Shown piece after piece: positions 1-8,746 of a stretch of 64,000 bases of DNA. Position 1 is the first letter of the stretch. Each line of letters begins with the position of its first letter. This stretch comes from Pseudomonas saliphila (lineage in GTDB: Bacteria > Pseudomonadota > Gammaproteobacteria > Pseudomonadales > Pseudomonadaceae). The stretch covers positions 62,001-126,000 of the forward strand of contig NZ_VTVA01000012.1 in NCBI RefSeq assembly GCF_008638345.1, in the 5' to 3' direction. The notes beneath the pieces are model-generated. The model made no database searches and was not told where the DNA came from. It worked only from the letters and a program-made list of their open reading frames with translations. A program made the translations under genes and the position numbers.

Positions 1-223
1 CGGACCGCAGGGTCTCCTGGCAAACATGACCACCGCAGGAAACTGCGATCACTTCACTTGCTTCACCAGCCTCCTTAAGGCGTACCGCCTCTTCAACAGC
101 GATTTCGTCAAACGGATTGATACTCATCTTGACGTTATCCAGATCAACTCCGGAACCATCGTTTTTTAGCCGCACTTTTACATTAGGATCAATCACCCGC
201 TTTACTGGTACAAGAATTTTCAT
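1..223 (-). CDS. etfB: Electron transfer flavoprotein beta subunit, 5' part (runs off the window)
   Basis: The reverse strand reads from an ATG at 223 off the left edge, giving the first 74 residues. They begin [10 protein letters not shown] and include [30 protein letters not shown] (cited here as residues 26-55 in shortened form: [13 protein letters not shown] and [13 protein letters not shown]), the typical N-terminal block of the ETF beta subunit. A GGAGTGGAG ribosome site lies upstream. ETF takes electrons from acyl-CoA dehydrogenases and passes them to ETF-ubiquinone oxidoreductase, so its place beside a cluster with six such dehydrogenases fits. The gene diverges from the racemase at 462, and the 238-bp gap holds a regulon motif. 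Family call is firm; whether this is the housekeeping copy or a cluster copy cannot be told. Confidence 0.93.
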   Translation of the reverse strand, partial: MKILVPVKRVIDPNVKVRLKNDGSGVDLDNVKMSINPFDEIAVEEAVRLKEAGEASEVIAVSCGGHVCQETLRS

Positions 224-317
224 ACTCCACTCCAGAAACTGTAATCTGCCCTGGCGCGCTATGAACCGGTACCGCTGGGCTTGTCTGTAATAAGGTAACC
301 AGCGCGCCCGGTAGTCT

Positions 318-334
318 CATCGTCGGAACCGACA
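318..334 (+). promoter_or_regulatory. Putative operator, CATCGTC-N6-GACA motif, site 1
   Basis: CATCGTC-GGAACC-GACA in the divergent gap between etfB and the racemase gene, 128 bp upstream of the racemase start and 95 bp upstream of the etfB start. The same motif recurs in seven other places at operon heads in this window. No more than a recurring sequence is seen; the binding protein is inferred. Confidence 0.6.
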
Positions 335-461
335 AATCATTCATGCATCAATCCCTCACTGCGCCACAGAATCTCAAAAAATCGTCGTATCCGCCGATGC
401 CGTGACAGGGGCGCAAGCCTATATATGAAGTAACACTTACTACTATTCAGGGCTAAAACAT

Positions 462-1604
462 ATGGCTGGACCCCTCCACGGAATTCGCGTGATAGAAATG
501 GCCGGACTCGGCCCCGGGCCCTTTTGCGGGATGATGCTGGCGGATATGGGTGCTGAGGTTATCTGTATCGAACGCAAACCCACTACCGCGCAAAGCGAAT
601 TCGACAAAATGAAGAGAACCGTCACCGACAGAGGGCGCCGATCAATCGCATTGGACATAAAAAAAGAGGGCGCCGCCGATTTGGCACTACGCCTGATAGA
701 TACTGCCGATGTGCTCATCGAGGGGTTCCGGCCCGGTGTCATGGAACGCCTCGGGCTGGGCCCAGACCTATGTCTGGCTCGCAACCCGCGCCTCGTTTAC
801 GGCCGCATGACGGGATGGGGCCAACATGGCCCTCTGGCCCAAAGCGCCGGGCATGACATCAACTACATCGCCATCAGCGGCGTCCTTGGCGCCATGGGAT
901 ATGCCGACCGCCCACCGACGCCCCCGTTGCACCTGGTCGGAGACATGGGTGGCGGCGGTATGATGCTCGCATTCGGCATCGTTTGCGCCCTGCTTGAAGC
1001 CAAGAGTTCAGGCTTGGGTCAAGTGATTGATGCTGCCATCTCGGACGGTACCGCCAGCCTTGCAAGCATGTATTACGGCATGCGCGCCAAGAAGCAGTGG
1101 AGCGAGCAGCGGGCCGATAATCTGTTGGACGGCGGGGCGCCCTTCTATGGCTGTTATGAATGCTCTGACGGTCGCCATATCGCCATCGGCTCCATCGAAC
1201 CACAATTCTATCGCCTTCTTCTCGATCTGTGTGGCCTGGATGATCCAGCGTTTACCGATCAATGGAACAAACCGGCATGGCCTCGACTTCAAGAGAAGCT
1301 TCGCAAAGCATTTCTTCTTCGCAGCCAAGAAGAATGGCGTGCTCTGCTGGAAGGAACGGATGCCTGCTTTGCACCCGTCCTGGACTTCGATCAGGCTTTG
1401 GAACATCCACATCACCAAGCCCGCAATACTTTCATCAACATCGATGGCATACCTCAGCCTGCACCAGCACCAAGATTCAGCCGCACCCCCGGCAGCGCCG
1501 GTCGTTTACCGGAAAGCGTCGGGCAACACACTAGTGAAGTTCTGTTCGAAGCAGGGTTCTCAGAAGCCGAGGTGGCGGATTTTTCTGCCGCAGACATCAT
1601 CTGA
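462..1604 (+). CDS. CaiB/BaiF family, alpha-methylacyl-CoA racemase-like
   Basis: A 380-residue type III CoA-transferase fold protein. The residues used by the M. tuberculosis racemase MCR (His126, Asp156, Glu241) are matched at the same spacing: His131 in GHDINY, Asp161 in GDMGGGG and Glu246 in EPQFY. This favours epimerisation of 2-methylacyl-CoA (2R to 2S) over CoA transfer, so that an acyl-CoA dehydrogenase can act on a methyl-branched chain. The start follows a weak ribosome site; upstream there is no other in-frame ATG. It is followed after 116 bp by an SDR on the same strand. A close paralogue lies at 17971-19131 with all three residues at the same positions. A true CoA-transferase role is less likely but not excluded. 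Confidence 0.88.
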   Translation: MAGPLHGIRVIEMAGLGPGPFCGMMLADMGAEVICIERKPTTAQSEFDKMKRTVTDRGRRSIALDIKKEGAADLALRLIDTADVLIEGFRPGVMERLGLGPDLCLARNPRLVYGRMTGWGQHGPLAQSAGHDINYIAISGVLGAMGYADRPPTPPLHLVGDMGGGGMMLAFGIVCALLEAKSSGLGQVIDAAISDGTASLASMYYGMRAKKQWSEQRADNLLDGGAPFYGCYECSDGRHIAIGSIEPQFYRLLLDLCGLDDPAFTDQWNKPAWPRLQEKLRKAFLLRSQEEWRALLEGTDACFAPVLDFDQALEHPHHQARNTFINIDGIPQPAPAPRFSRTPGSAGRLPESVGQHTSEVLFEAGFSEAEVADFSAADII

Positions 1605-1720
1605 TGTCGGAGCGGCCGCAAGAATAGGTTGACCAAATCACGCTTTGCTATATGCCGCCCCTTATGACCCGTCAATAACCCGCGCAACGGGAAAGTTGAA
1701 TTACATTGGAGGAATATAAT

Positions 1721-2593
1721 ATGAACAATGATACAAATGCAGCGGCAAGAATACAGGGGCGTCTCGCGGGCAAGGTGGCAATAATCACTGGCGGCGCTAG
1801 CGGCATAGGCCGCGCTTCGGCGCTAGCCTTCCTTGCTCAGGGCGCCAAAGTGATAATCGCTGATCTTAATACTGACACTGCCGAATCGACCCTGGCGTTA
1901 GCTGCCGAAAAGGGACATGCAGCGTCGATCAATTTCCTGCGTACGGATGTCTCCCGCGAAGAAGATATCGAAGCGGTGATCACCCTGGCCCTGAATAAGT
2001 TTGGCCGTCTCGACTGCCTCTTCAACAATGCCGGTGCCGGCGGTGCTATGAGCCCAATCACCGATACCTCGATCGAGGATTGGGATCAAACCAACGCATT
2101 GTTGTTGCGTTCTGTTTTCCTTGGCATCAAGCATGGTGGCAAGGCAATGAAACAGCAAGGCTTCGGCGGCTCAATCATCAATACCTCGTCCACTGCGGGG
2201 CTCAATGCCGGCAGTGGACCAGCAGCCTATTCGGCGGCGAAAGCAGGCGTTGTCAACCTGACCCAAAGTGCGGCTGTAGAACTCGCCTCTGCCCGCATCC
2301 GGGTCAACAATATTGCGCCTGGCGGCATCTATACTCCACTGATTCGCGGTGCGAAAAGTGAACAGGAAATGCATGCTTTCATGAAAGGCCGCATGCCATG
2401 GCCGGAGATCGGCCTCCCCGAAGACATAGCCAATGCAGCCCTGTTTCTGGCGAGTGATGAGTCGCGCTTCTGTACGGGAACTACCTTGCTTATCGACGGA
2501 GGCTTACTAGCGTGGGGGCCAGGTCTATTTCCCTTTGGCGGTATTTATAATGAAGACCAAAGCTTTAGCGCCGGTAATGTTGGGCAGAATTAG
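1721..2593 (+). CDS. Short-chain dehydrogenase/reductase (classical SDR)
   Basis: 290 residues from the ATG at 1721, which has a GGAGG ribosome site 7 bp upstream; the in-frame TTG at 1706 is less likely. Cofactor motif TGGASGIG lies at residues 23-30, NNAG at 102-105, and the catalytic Ser157, Tyr170 and Lys174 are all present. The likely role is NAD(P)-dependent oxidation or reduction of a hydroxyl/keto group on an acyl-CoA or alicyclic intermediate. The C-terminal tail after the substrate loop (LLAWGPGLFPFGG) is longer than in plain FabG-like proteins. It is probably co-transcribed with the racemase at 462. The substrate is unknown. Confidence 0.85.
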   Translation: MNNDTNAAARIQGRLAGKVAIITGGASGIGRASALAFLAQGAKVIIADLNTDTAESTLALAAEKGHAASINFLRTDVSREEDIEAVITLALNKFGRLDCLFNNAGAGGAMSPITDTSIEDWDQTNALLLRSVFLGIKHGGKAMKQQGFGGSIINTSSTAGLNAGSGPAAYSAAKAGVVNLTQSAAVELASARIRVNNIAPGGIYTPLIRGAKSEQEMHAFMKGRMPWPEIGLPEDIANAALFLASDESRFCTGTTLLIDGGLLAWGPGLFPFGGIYNEDQSFSAGNVGQN

Positions 2594-2614
2594 AGCCGGA
2601 TGCGCCTCCTTAAA

Positions 2615-2642
2615 CGCCGCTTGACCTTATCGGTAGGCGGCG
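2615..2642. terminator. Candidate bidirectional terminator between convergent genes
   Basis: CGCCGC (2615-2620) pairs with GCGGCG (2637-2642), followed on the + strand by TTTCTCTC. It sits between the convergent SDR and the LAL regulator gene. The loop is long (16 nt) and the T run is broken, so this is a weak call. Confidence 0.35.
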
Positions 2643-2714
2643 CTTTCTCTCATGCATAGCACAGACCGACATTCAAACTACCCTGGGCTAACCATCAACT
2701 GAAAGTGGGAACCC

Positions 2715-5468
2715 TCAGCGAATCAACCCCAGACGTCTGGCCATATTCACTGCTTGGGTACGGTTGTTGGCGCCGAGCTTGTTATTTATCTTACGAAGGT
2801 GTGATCGGACCGTGCTCTCGGTCACGAAGAGCTTTTCAGCAATGCTATTATTTGACAAACCAAAGGATACAAACTCAAGGATATTCGCTTCCCGCTCAGA
2901 CAGAGAAATCGAAGCGTCCAATATCCGACCCTCCCCGTCGTCTAGATCGAGATTGTATCCTCCACGTAACAAAATATGATCAATGAACAGAGTCAGCTCA
3001 TCACCTTGTTCTTTGCCTTCTATCTGCATCGCCAAACGCAGCTCACGTATCAGCTCGAAAATTGGGGGACCTTCTTCCAGGAAAGTACGGCTCAGTCCTT
3101 CGTTGCAAGCCGTTTCGGCACATTCCTGAATCATCCGCATGGCCATCCTCAACTGCCCAGACATATGTAATGCCTTAGCCAATAGAATTTTGAGCTTTAA
3201 GACCCGCCGGTTGCGAGAGTGGTTTTGAGCTGTTCGGATTTCAGCTTTGATCGAATCAACAATACTCACCTCTCCATAGCCATACACAAACAGACGGAAG
3301 CGACAAATTTCTGTAGTTTCCAGGTCGTTGGCCGGCATCACCATCCCTCGCAGACTAGTCCATGCAGCCGGATCCTCGGCTCGCTCACACTGATTCTTTG
3401 CCTCTATAAGGTCTCCTCTCAACAAGGCCATTCTGGCTCTTTCCAAGTGAGCAGACGCAATCACACGCGGCAGGTTGTTCTGCCGACCAAAGTATTCCAG
3501 TTCGCTCAAACTATGATAGCAATGATCGAGGTCGCCACGATTGTGAGCTATGCGTGCGTAGATAACATGACTGATAATCAATTGATCTGGTAAAGCATAT
3601 TCTTTGACAATTGGCAGATAGAGCGCCAGCAACTGCTCCGCCTCTTCTAGCTCATCAGTATCGTACAGAGCCTCGGCAAGATATACCGCTGCGATAGAAC
3701 GTCCAACGCTACGACTGCCAAAAGCAACTTCTGCCTCGCCAAGAGCCACACGAAAATGTGCAATGGCTTCTCTCACACGTCCCTGCGCTAGGCTTACAAG
3801 GCCTTGCAGACACATCGTATAAACGGTCGGGAAAGTCGCGTTCTGGCCTCCCCCTCCTAAACTCGCATGAGTGAGTAATTCTATCGCGTCGGAGTAGCGG
3901 TTAGCGGCTACTCGCCAAGTAGCCAGCGTAGTAGAGAGAACCGCATAGCAAAAGCTCTCCCGCTTAGGAATGGTGTGGAGGACCTCCTCCGCTAGCCAAA
4001 AGCCCTCCTCATGGCGATCAAGAATCGCGAGAATATATGGTCTCAAGGCGTCAACTTCAGTAGATATTTCATCATTCGCCAGCGCCCCCTTATCATTATC
4101 CAATTCCTCCAGACGTCGCAGTGCCTCAGTGCCGCGCCGAGTAAAGGTCAGCGCCCATATGCGGGCAAGCCGCAATCGGGGTTTGAGTCGAAGCGACTCA
4201 TCGGGTAGAGCATCAAGCCAACGCGCCAGCAGTCGGAAACGACCGTCAAAAAGCAGACTATCGCTACGGGAAGCAATCAGAGACAAAGCATAATCGGTCA
4301 TGCCCGAGGCAAGCGCGTGTTCGATTGCCGGAATCGGCCGTCCTTCCGCCTCATACCATTTGGCCGCGTTCAAATGAAGATTGGCAATCTCCTGAGGGTA
4401 CTGACGTTGAAGCTGGTCTCGTAAGAAGGCAGCAAAAAGACCATGATAACGATAAAGGTTCCGCTCGCCCCCGTCCAAGGTTGTGACGCAGACGTTGGAG
4501 TGTTCCAGTCGCGCTAACACCCTATCGCTGTCATTGCGGCCGCATACAGCGTCGCACAGGGATCTGCTCAGTTCGCTCAGGATGCTGCTCTTGAGGAGGA
4601 AACTCTGTATATCTTCCGGCTGGCTCGAGAGAAAAGCCTCGATGAGGTATTCGGTCATGATTGAGCTGGAAGATGAAAATGTAGAAATAAAAGCTTCCGG
4701 ATCTTCCCGAACTTCCAGCGCCATAGAGACCAACCAGAGAGCCGCTGGCCAGCCTTCGGTATCCCCGTAGACTTTGGAGATACCCGCCTCGGAAAGTTTC
4801 AATCCTCTTTGAGTACGAAAGAAAAACTCAGCCTCCGCCCGGGAGAAGCGCAACCACATTTGGTCCACCTCGACCAATTGGCCCTGGGCACGTAGGCGGC
4901 CAAGCTGCAAGTTGGGTGTCTCGCGGGAGGCAATCGCCAACTGTCCTCCTGCTGGCAAGTGATTGATGATCACTCTCAGCAGGTCATCAATGGAATGATT
5001 GGAAACCGACTCGAATTCGTCAATAAAAAGCGTGAATGGATGTTCACAATCAGCCACGCGATCCACCAATTTCAGCGCCAGCTGATCGATTCCCTGTGTT
5101 ACCACAGGTGCAACATAGCGCTCAGCATCGCACTCCGCCGGTCTCAATATCAGATCGAAAGCATCGATGAGATAAGCCAGGAATCGACGGAAGTCATCGT
5201 CTCGATAGTCCAGCGTCAACCAGACGACACGCCTGCCCTCGGCCTGAAGATAATCAAGATACTGGCGCATTGCTGTAGTCTTGCCGAAACCCGCAGGCGC
5301 CCTGAATAGAACCAATTTGGCATCGGCAGCCCGCCTCGCCAATTCTGGGATGTCACTGCGTGTAACATTTCGGGAGGCCAACGATGGCGCAGCTAACTTG
5401 GCTCGCCGGACATAGTTGGACAATTCTAGCTGCAATCCGACCGAATCAATCGCTGGGTTATTCTGCAT
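2715..5468 (-). CDS. LuxR-family ATP-dependent (MalT/AlkS-like, LAL) transcriptional regulator
   Basis: 917 residues from the ATG at 5468, chosen because GGGAGA lies 7-8 bp upstream; an open frame continues upstream without a comparable site. The N-terminal NTPase has a Walker A motif APAGFGKTT at about residues 57-65, a hydrophobic strand ending in FIDEFE as Walker B, a long central TPR-like helical region, and a C-terminal LuxR helix-turn-helix in the last 65 residues (LSEREANILEFVSFG ... NNSIAEKLF ... TVRSHLRKI). Proteins of this design (MalT, AlkS) are activators that bind a small inducer plus ATP. It is the only regulator seen in the window and is divergent from the SDR operon at 5804. 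The 17-bp motifs found at several operon heads are candidate binding sites (inference). Confidence 0.93.
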   Translation of the reverse strand: MQNNPAIDSVGLQLELSNYVRRAKLAAPSLASRNVTRSDIPELARRAADAKLVLFRAPAGFGKTTAMRQYLDYLQAEGRRVVWLTLDYRDDDFRRFLAYLIDAFDLILRPAECDAERYVAPVVTQGIDQLALKLVDRVADCEHPFTLFIDEFESVSNHSIDDLLRVIINHLPAGGQLAIASRETPNLQLGRLRAQGQLVEVDQMWLRFSRAEAEFFFRTQRGLKLSEAGISKVYGDTEGWPAALWLVSMALEVREDPEAFISTFSSSSSIMTEYLIEAFLSSQPEDIQSFLLKSSILSELSRSLCDAVCGRNDSDRVLARLEHSNVCVTTLDGGERNLYRYHGLFAAFLRDQLQRQYPQEIANLHLNAAKWYEAEGRPIPAIEHALASGMTDYALSLIASRSDSLLFDGRFRLLARWLDALPDESLRLKPRLRLARIWALTFTRRGTEALRRLEELDNDKGALANDEISTEVDALRPYILAILDRHEEGFWLAEEVLHTIPKRESFCYAVLSTTLATWRVAANRYSDAIELLTHASLGGGGQNATFPTVYTMCLQGLVSLAQGRVREAIAHFRVALGEAEVAFGSRSVGRSIAAVYLAEALYDTDELEEAEQLLALYLPIVKEYALPDQLIISHVIYARIAHNRGDLDHCYHSLSELEYFGRQNNLPRVIASAHLERARMALLRGDLIEAKNQCERAEDPAAWTSLRGMVMPANDLETTEICRFRLFVYGYGEVSIVDSIKAEIRTAQNHSRNRRVLKLKILLAKALHMSGQLRMAMRMIQECAETACNEGLSRTFLEEGPPIFELIRELRLAMQIEGKEQGDELTLFIDHILLRGGYNLDLDDGEGRILDASISLSEREANILEFVSFGLSNNSIAEKLFVTESTVRSHLRKINNKLGANNRTQAVNMARRLGLIR

Positions 5469-5669
5469 ACAGTTTCTCCCTTTTGTTATTTGACTAGTCG
5501 TCGATCCCATCAAGGTACCCGGATGCGACAAGCCGGATGCGGGACGATTGAATTGACGGACCAAGCAAAACCAGCATGTCAAAAATCACACAGGATGCAC
5601 AAGATCCGTCATGGCGATGACGACTGCTGCTTTCTTATGGATAGTCCCATATACACCGTCAAATGAAAC

Positions 5670-5686
5670 TGTCTAATACGACGATG
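5670..5686 (-). promoter_or_regulatory. Putative operator, CATCGTC-N6-GACA motif, site 2
   Basis: On the reverse strand CATCGTC-GTATTA-GACA. It lies in the 335-bp divergent region between the LAL regulator start (5468) and the SDR start (5804), 117 bp upstream of the latter. The rest of this gap shows a short direct repeat of CCGGATGCG near 5519-5540 and no open reading frame with a ribosome site. The central six bases differ from most other copies. Confidence 0.5.
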
Positions 5687-5803
5687 CCCACCCTCTCCAT
5701 TCTGTCCAAACTAGGCAGTGAGAAGCAAACAGGCGGCATGACTCTCTGGCGACCCGCCTTTTAGTCATGACTAACAGACCGACGCAATTTGGAAGATTAG
5801 CAG

Positions 5804-6544
5804 ATGACTCAGGAACTCAATTTTTCCGGCAAGACAGTGCTGGTAGTGGGGGGATCAAGCGGCATCGGTAATGCTATTGCCCAGGCTTTTCTAGCCAAGG
5901 GCGCAAGTGTCCATGTCTGGGGCACACGTGCCGATGCTGATGCCTATGCTGATTCTCCCGATTCGAATCTCGCCGGTTTACAGTATGAACAAGTTGATTT
6001 GTCTGATTCCCAAGCGATCGAGAATTGCTTGCCAGCCTTTGATAGCCTCGACGTATTGGTACTCAGCCAAGGTATCGTTCTCTATGATCGGGCCGAGTTT
6101 CAACCCAACAATTTCCGCAAGGTGATCGAAGTCAACTTGAACAGCCTGATGGACTGTTGCGCACGCTTTCATCACATGCTTAAGGCCAGTGCCGGTTCGG
6201 TTATCGTCATCAGCTCCTCCTCCGCCTTCCACTCCACCCGCGGCAACCCGGCCTACGGGGCCTCCAAGACCGGAGCCATGGGCCTGACCCGCAACCTCGC
6301 CGATGCCTGGGCAGCGGACAGCATCCGAGTCAATGGCATCGCCCCCGGCATGGTGCCCACCAAGATGACCAAGGCCACTACCGACCACCCGAAACGGGTC
6401 GAGGCGATGTGCGCACAAATCCCCCTGGGCCGCCTTGGCAGGACCGAGGAAGTCGCCGGAGTCGCCTTGTTCCTGGCCTCCCCCCTTGCCTCGTATGTGA
6501 TCGGCCAGACCATTCCGGTCGACGGCGGTCTGACCTTGCGCTAA
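5804..6544 (+). CDS. Short-chain dehydrogenase/reductase
   Basis: 246 residues with GGSSGIG at 16-22, SSS and YGASK as the Ser-Tyr-Lys active site, and a C-terminal VDGGLTLR end typical of FabG-like SDRs. The usual NNAG motif reads LSQG, a variation in the cofactor-side strand. Probable hydroxyacyl/ketone dehydrogenase; substrate unknown. It heads a + strand run with the kinase gene at 6559 only 14 bp downstream. Base composition changes inside the gene: about 47% G+C by hand count in 5941-6120 against about 66% in 6241-6420, which suggests a recombination joint within the coding region. Confidence 0.86.
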   Translation: MTQELNFSGKTVLVVGGSSGIGNAIAQAFLAKGASVHVWGTRADADAYADSPDSNLAGLQYEQVDLSDSQAIENCLPAFDSLDVLVLSQGIVLYDRAEFQPNNFRKVIEVNLNSLMDCCARFHHMLKASAGSVIVISSSSAFHSTRGNPAYGASKTGAMGLTRNLADAWAADSIRVNGIAPGMVPTKMTKATTDHPKRVEAMCAQIPLGRLGRTEEVAGVALFLASPLASYVIGQTIPVDGGLTLR

Positions 6545-6558
6545 TTCGGGAGAACGAG

Positions 6559-7611
6559 ATGATGAGCGACACCTGGCGACAACTGGTGGATGTTGATCGG
6601 CTTGCCACCTGGATGGACAGCCGCGGCCTGGAACAGGGGCCAATCGAAGATGCTAGGCCCCTGACCGGCGGAACCCAGAACCTGTTGCTGCGCTTCCGGC
6701 GCGGCGAACGACTATTCGTGCTGCGCCGCCCACCGCAGCATCCACGCATGGACGGCACCGCGACGATGCAGCGTGAAGCCAGAGTGCTGGGCGCCCTGGC
6801 TGATACCCAAGTACCCCATGCGCGCCTGATCGCCAGTTGCGACGACAGAGCGGTACTCGGCGCCGGCTTCTACCTGATGGAGCCGGTGGAGGGTTTCACC
6901 CCCACCGGGCCGCTGCCTGCGCTCTTCGTCGAGCACTCCGGTTACCGCCAGCGGATCGGCCTGGCCATGGCGGAAGCCATCGCCGAACTCGGCAATGTTG
7001 ACTACCTGGCAGCAGGCCTTGCCGATTTCGGCAAGATCGACGGATATCTGGAACGCCAAGTGGGCCGTTGGTTGTCCCAACTCGAAGGCTATCGTGATTA
7101 TCCAGGCTGGCCCGGACCAGCAAGCATTCCGGGTATCGACTCGGTAGGAGCCTGGCTGGAAGCCAGCAAACCGGCCCGTTTCCAGCCGGGTATCGTGCAC
7201 GGCGACTATCACTTGGCCAACGTCATGTTCCAGCACGAACGGCCGGAACTGGCGGCGATAGTCGACTGGGAGCTGACCACCATAGGCGACCCGCTGATCG
7301 ATCTTGGCTGGCTGATCGCCACTTGGCCCGACGAGGACGGCGCCGGCATCGTACCCAAACTCGAAGCGTCTCCCTGGGAGCATTTTGTCCGCACCGATGA
7401 ACTGATTGACCGCTATGCGCAAACCAGCCAGCGGGATCTATCGGACCTGCGCTGGTACACGGTACTGGCCTGCTACAAGCTCGGCATATTGCTGGAAGGC
7501 AGCTATGCCCGTGGCTGCGCCGGCAAGGCGCCGATGGATGTGGGCCTGTCGCTGCATGCCGCCACACTCCGCCTGTTCGAACGCGCCCAGGATTGGATGG
7601 AAAGACGCTAA
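6559..7611 (+). CDS. APH-fold phosphotransferase (ACAD10/11 or LvaA-type kinase)
   Basis: 350 residues from ATG 6559 behind a GGGAG site (an alternative ATG lies one codon in). Kinase features: a GGTQN nucleotide loop near residues 34-38, the catalytic loop VHGDYHLANVMF near 212-224 and the metal-binding IVDWE near 233-237. This subfamily is the one fused to or placed beside acyl-CoA dehydrogenases (animal ACAD10/ACAD11, Pseudomonas putida LvaA), where the kinase phosphorylates a gamma-hydroxyacyl-CoA. Here a zinc dehydrogenase and an ACAD11-like protein follow directly. Antibiotic resistance is unlikely. The hydroxyacyl-CoA kinase role is inferred from family and neighbours. Confidence 0.87.
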   Translation: MMSDTWRQLVDVDRLATWMDSRGLEQGPIEDARPLTGGTQNLLLRFRRGERLFVLRRPPQHPRMDGTATMQREARVLGALADTQVPHARLIASCDDRAVLGAGFYLMEPVEGFTPTGPLPALFVEHSGYRQRIGLAMAEAIAELGNVDYLAAGLADFGKIDGYLERQVGRWLSQLEGYRDYPGWPGPASIPGIDSVGAWLEASKPARFQPGIVHGDYHLANVMFQHERPELAAIVDWELTTIGDPLIDLGWLIATWPDEDGAGIVPKLEASPWEHFVRTDELIDRYAQTSQRDLSDLRWYTVLACYKLGILLEGSYARGCAGKAPMDVGLSLHAATLRLFERAQDWMERR

Positions 7612-7670
7612 GCGCGCGCTGCTCCGCTTCCACCGGCGTTCGCCCGACCTGTAATGAGGAGAATTGATCG

Positions 7671-8714
7671 ATGAAAGCACTCTGTTACCGAGGTCCACGC
7701 ACCATCCACTATGAGTCGGTGGCGGACGCCAGGCTGGAAGACGATAGCGATATCGTGCTGCGCATGGAAGCATGCGGAATATGCGGCAGCGATCTGCACA
7801 TCTACCACGGCCAGCCCTTTTCCGGAACCGAAACCCCCTGTTTCAGCGTTGGCCACGAAGCCGTCGGCGAAGTCATGGAAGTCGGCAAGGCGGTGCGTCG
7901 CTTCAGATCCGGTGACCGGGTAATGCTCTCCGCCTCGGTAGGCTGCGGCACCTGCCGGAACTGTCTGATAGGCAATGTCCTGGCATGCACCAACGCCCCC
8001 ATGCGCATCTATGGCATCGGTCGCGGGCTGGCCGGTTGCCAGGCCGAAGCCATTCGCGTGCCGGCCGCCGACGTCAATGCCCGCCTGATCCCGGAGGGCA
8101 TCAGCGTCGAGCAGGCCATCATGCTGACCGACAACCTCCCCACCGCCTGGTTCGGATGCATCAACGCCGGCATCCGGCCTGGTGACACGGTGGTGATCGT
8201 CGGGCTCGGCCCGATCGGCCTGATGGCCGTGGAAAGCGCCTTCGTACTCGGCGCCAGCCAGGTCTTTGCGATTGACCTGGTACCGGAACGTCGCCAGATC
8301 GCAGCAAGCCTGGGAGCCACTCCACTGGAGCCCGCCACCGCACTCGCCGAAGTCCACGACGCCACCGACGGGCGTATGGCGCACTGCGCGGTGGAAGCCG
8401 TCGGCCTTGACGCCACCATACAGCTGGCCATCGCACTGGTCGCCAGGCAGGGCACCGTTTCGGTGGTCGGCGCGGGCACCGCGACCAGCAAGGACTTCCC
8501 CATCCGCGAGTTGCTGATCCGCAACCTCACTTTCCGCGCCGGCGTGTGCTCGGTACAGGAGCATTGGGAATCACTGATCCGGTTCATTCAGCAAGGGCGG
8601 CTGCACCCCGAGCGTTTCGTCAGCCACTCCCTGCCCTTGAGCCAGGGCGCGGAAGCCTACCGAATGTTCGACGCGCGCACCGATGGCGCGCTGAAGATGC
8701 TCATGACGCCATAA
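7671..8714 (+). CDS. Zinc-dependent alcohol dehydrogenase (MDR superfamily)
   Basis: 347 residues; AGGAG lies 9 bp before the ATG. Catalytic zinc ligands are suggested by Cys38 in GICGSD and His62-Glu63 in GHEAVGE. The structural zinc lobe has four cysteines (92, 95, 98, 106). The Rossmann motif GLGPIGLMA follows near 180-190. It resembles threonine/sorbitol dehydrogenase-type enzymes that oxidise secondary alcohols with NAD(P). Between the kinase gene and the ACAD gene it probably oxidises or reduces a hydroxyl/carbonyl on a pathway intermediate; the exact substrate is not visible. Confidence 0.9.
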   Translation: MKALCYRGPRTIHYESVADARLEDDSDIVLRMEACGICGSDLHIYHGQPFSGTETPCFSVGHEAVGEVMEVGKAVRRFRSGDRVMLSASVGCGTCRNCLIGNVLACTNAPMRIYGIGRGLAGCQAEAIRVPAADVNARLIPEGISVEQAIMLTDNLPTAWFGCINAGIRPGDTVVIVGLGPIGLMAVESAFVLGASQVFAIDLVPERRQIAASLGATPLEPATALAEVHDATDGRMAHCAVEAVGLDATIQLAIALVARQGTVSVVGAGTATSKDFPIRELLIRNLTFRAGVCSVQEHWESLIRFIQQGRLHPERFVSHSLPLSQGAEAYRMFDARTDGALKMLMTP

Positions 8715-8746
8715 CCCAGACCTGTCATCACCACGAGAGAATCACC

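Noticed and set aside
6559..7611. Antibiotic resistance by an aminoglycoside phosphotransferase
   Set aside because: The APH-fold protein belongs with ACAD-linked kinases by context and sequence; no resistance gene or cassette is near.
7608..8564. 318-codon open frame on the - strand
   Set aside because: Antisense to the zinc alcohol dehydrogenase; Gly/His-rich composition typical of a reverse shadow.
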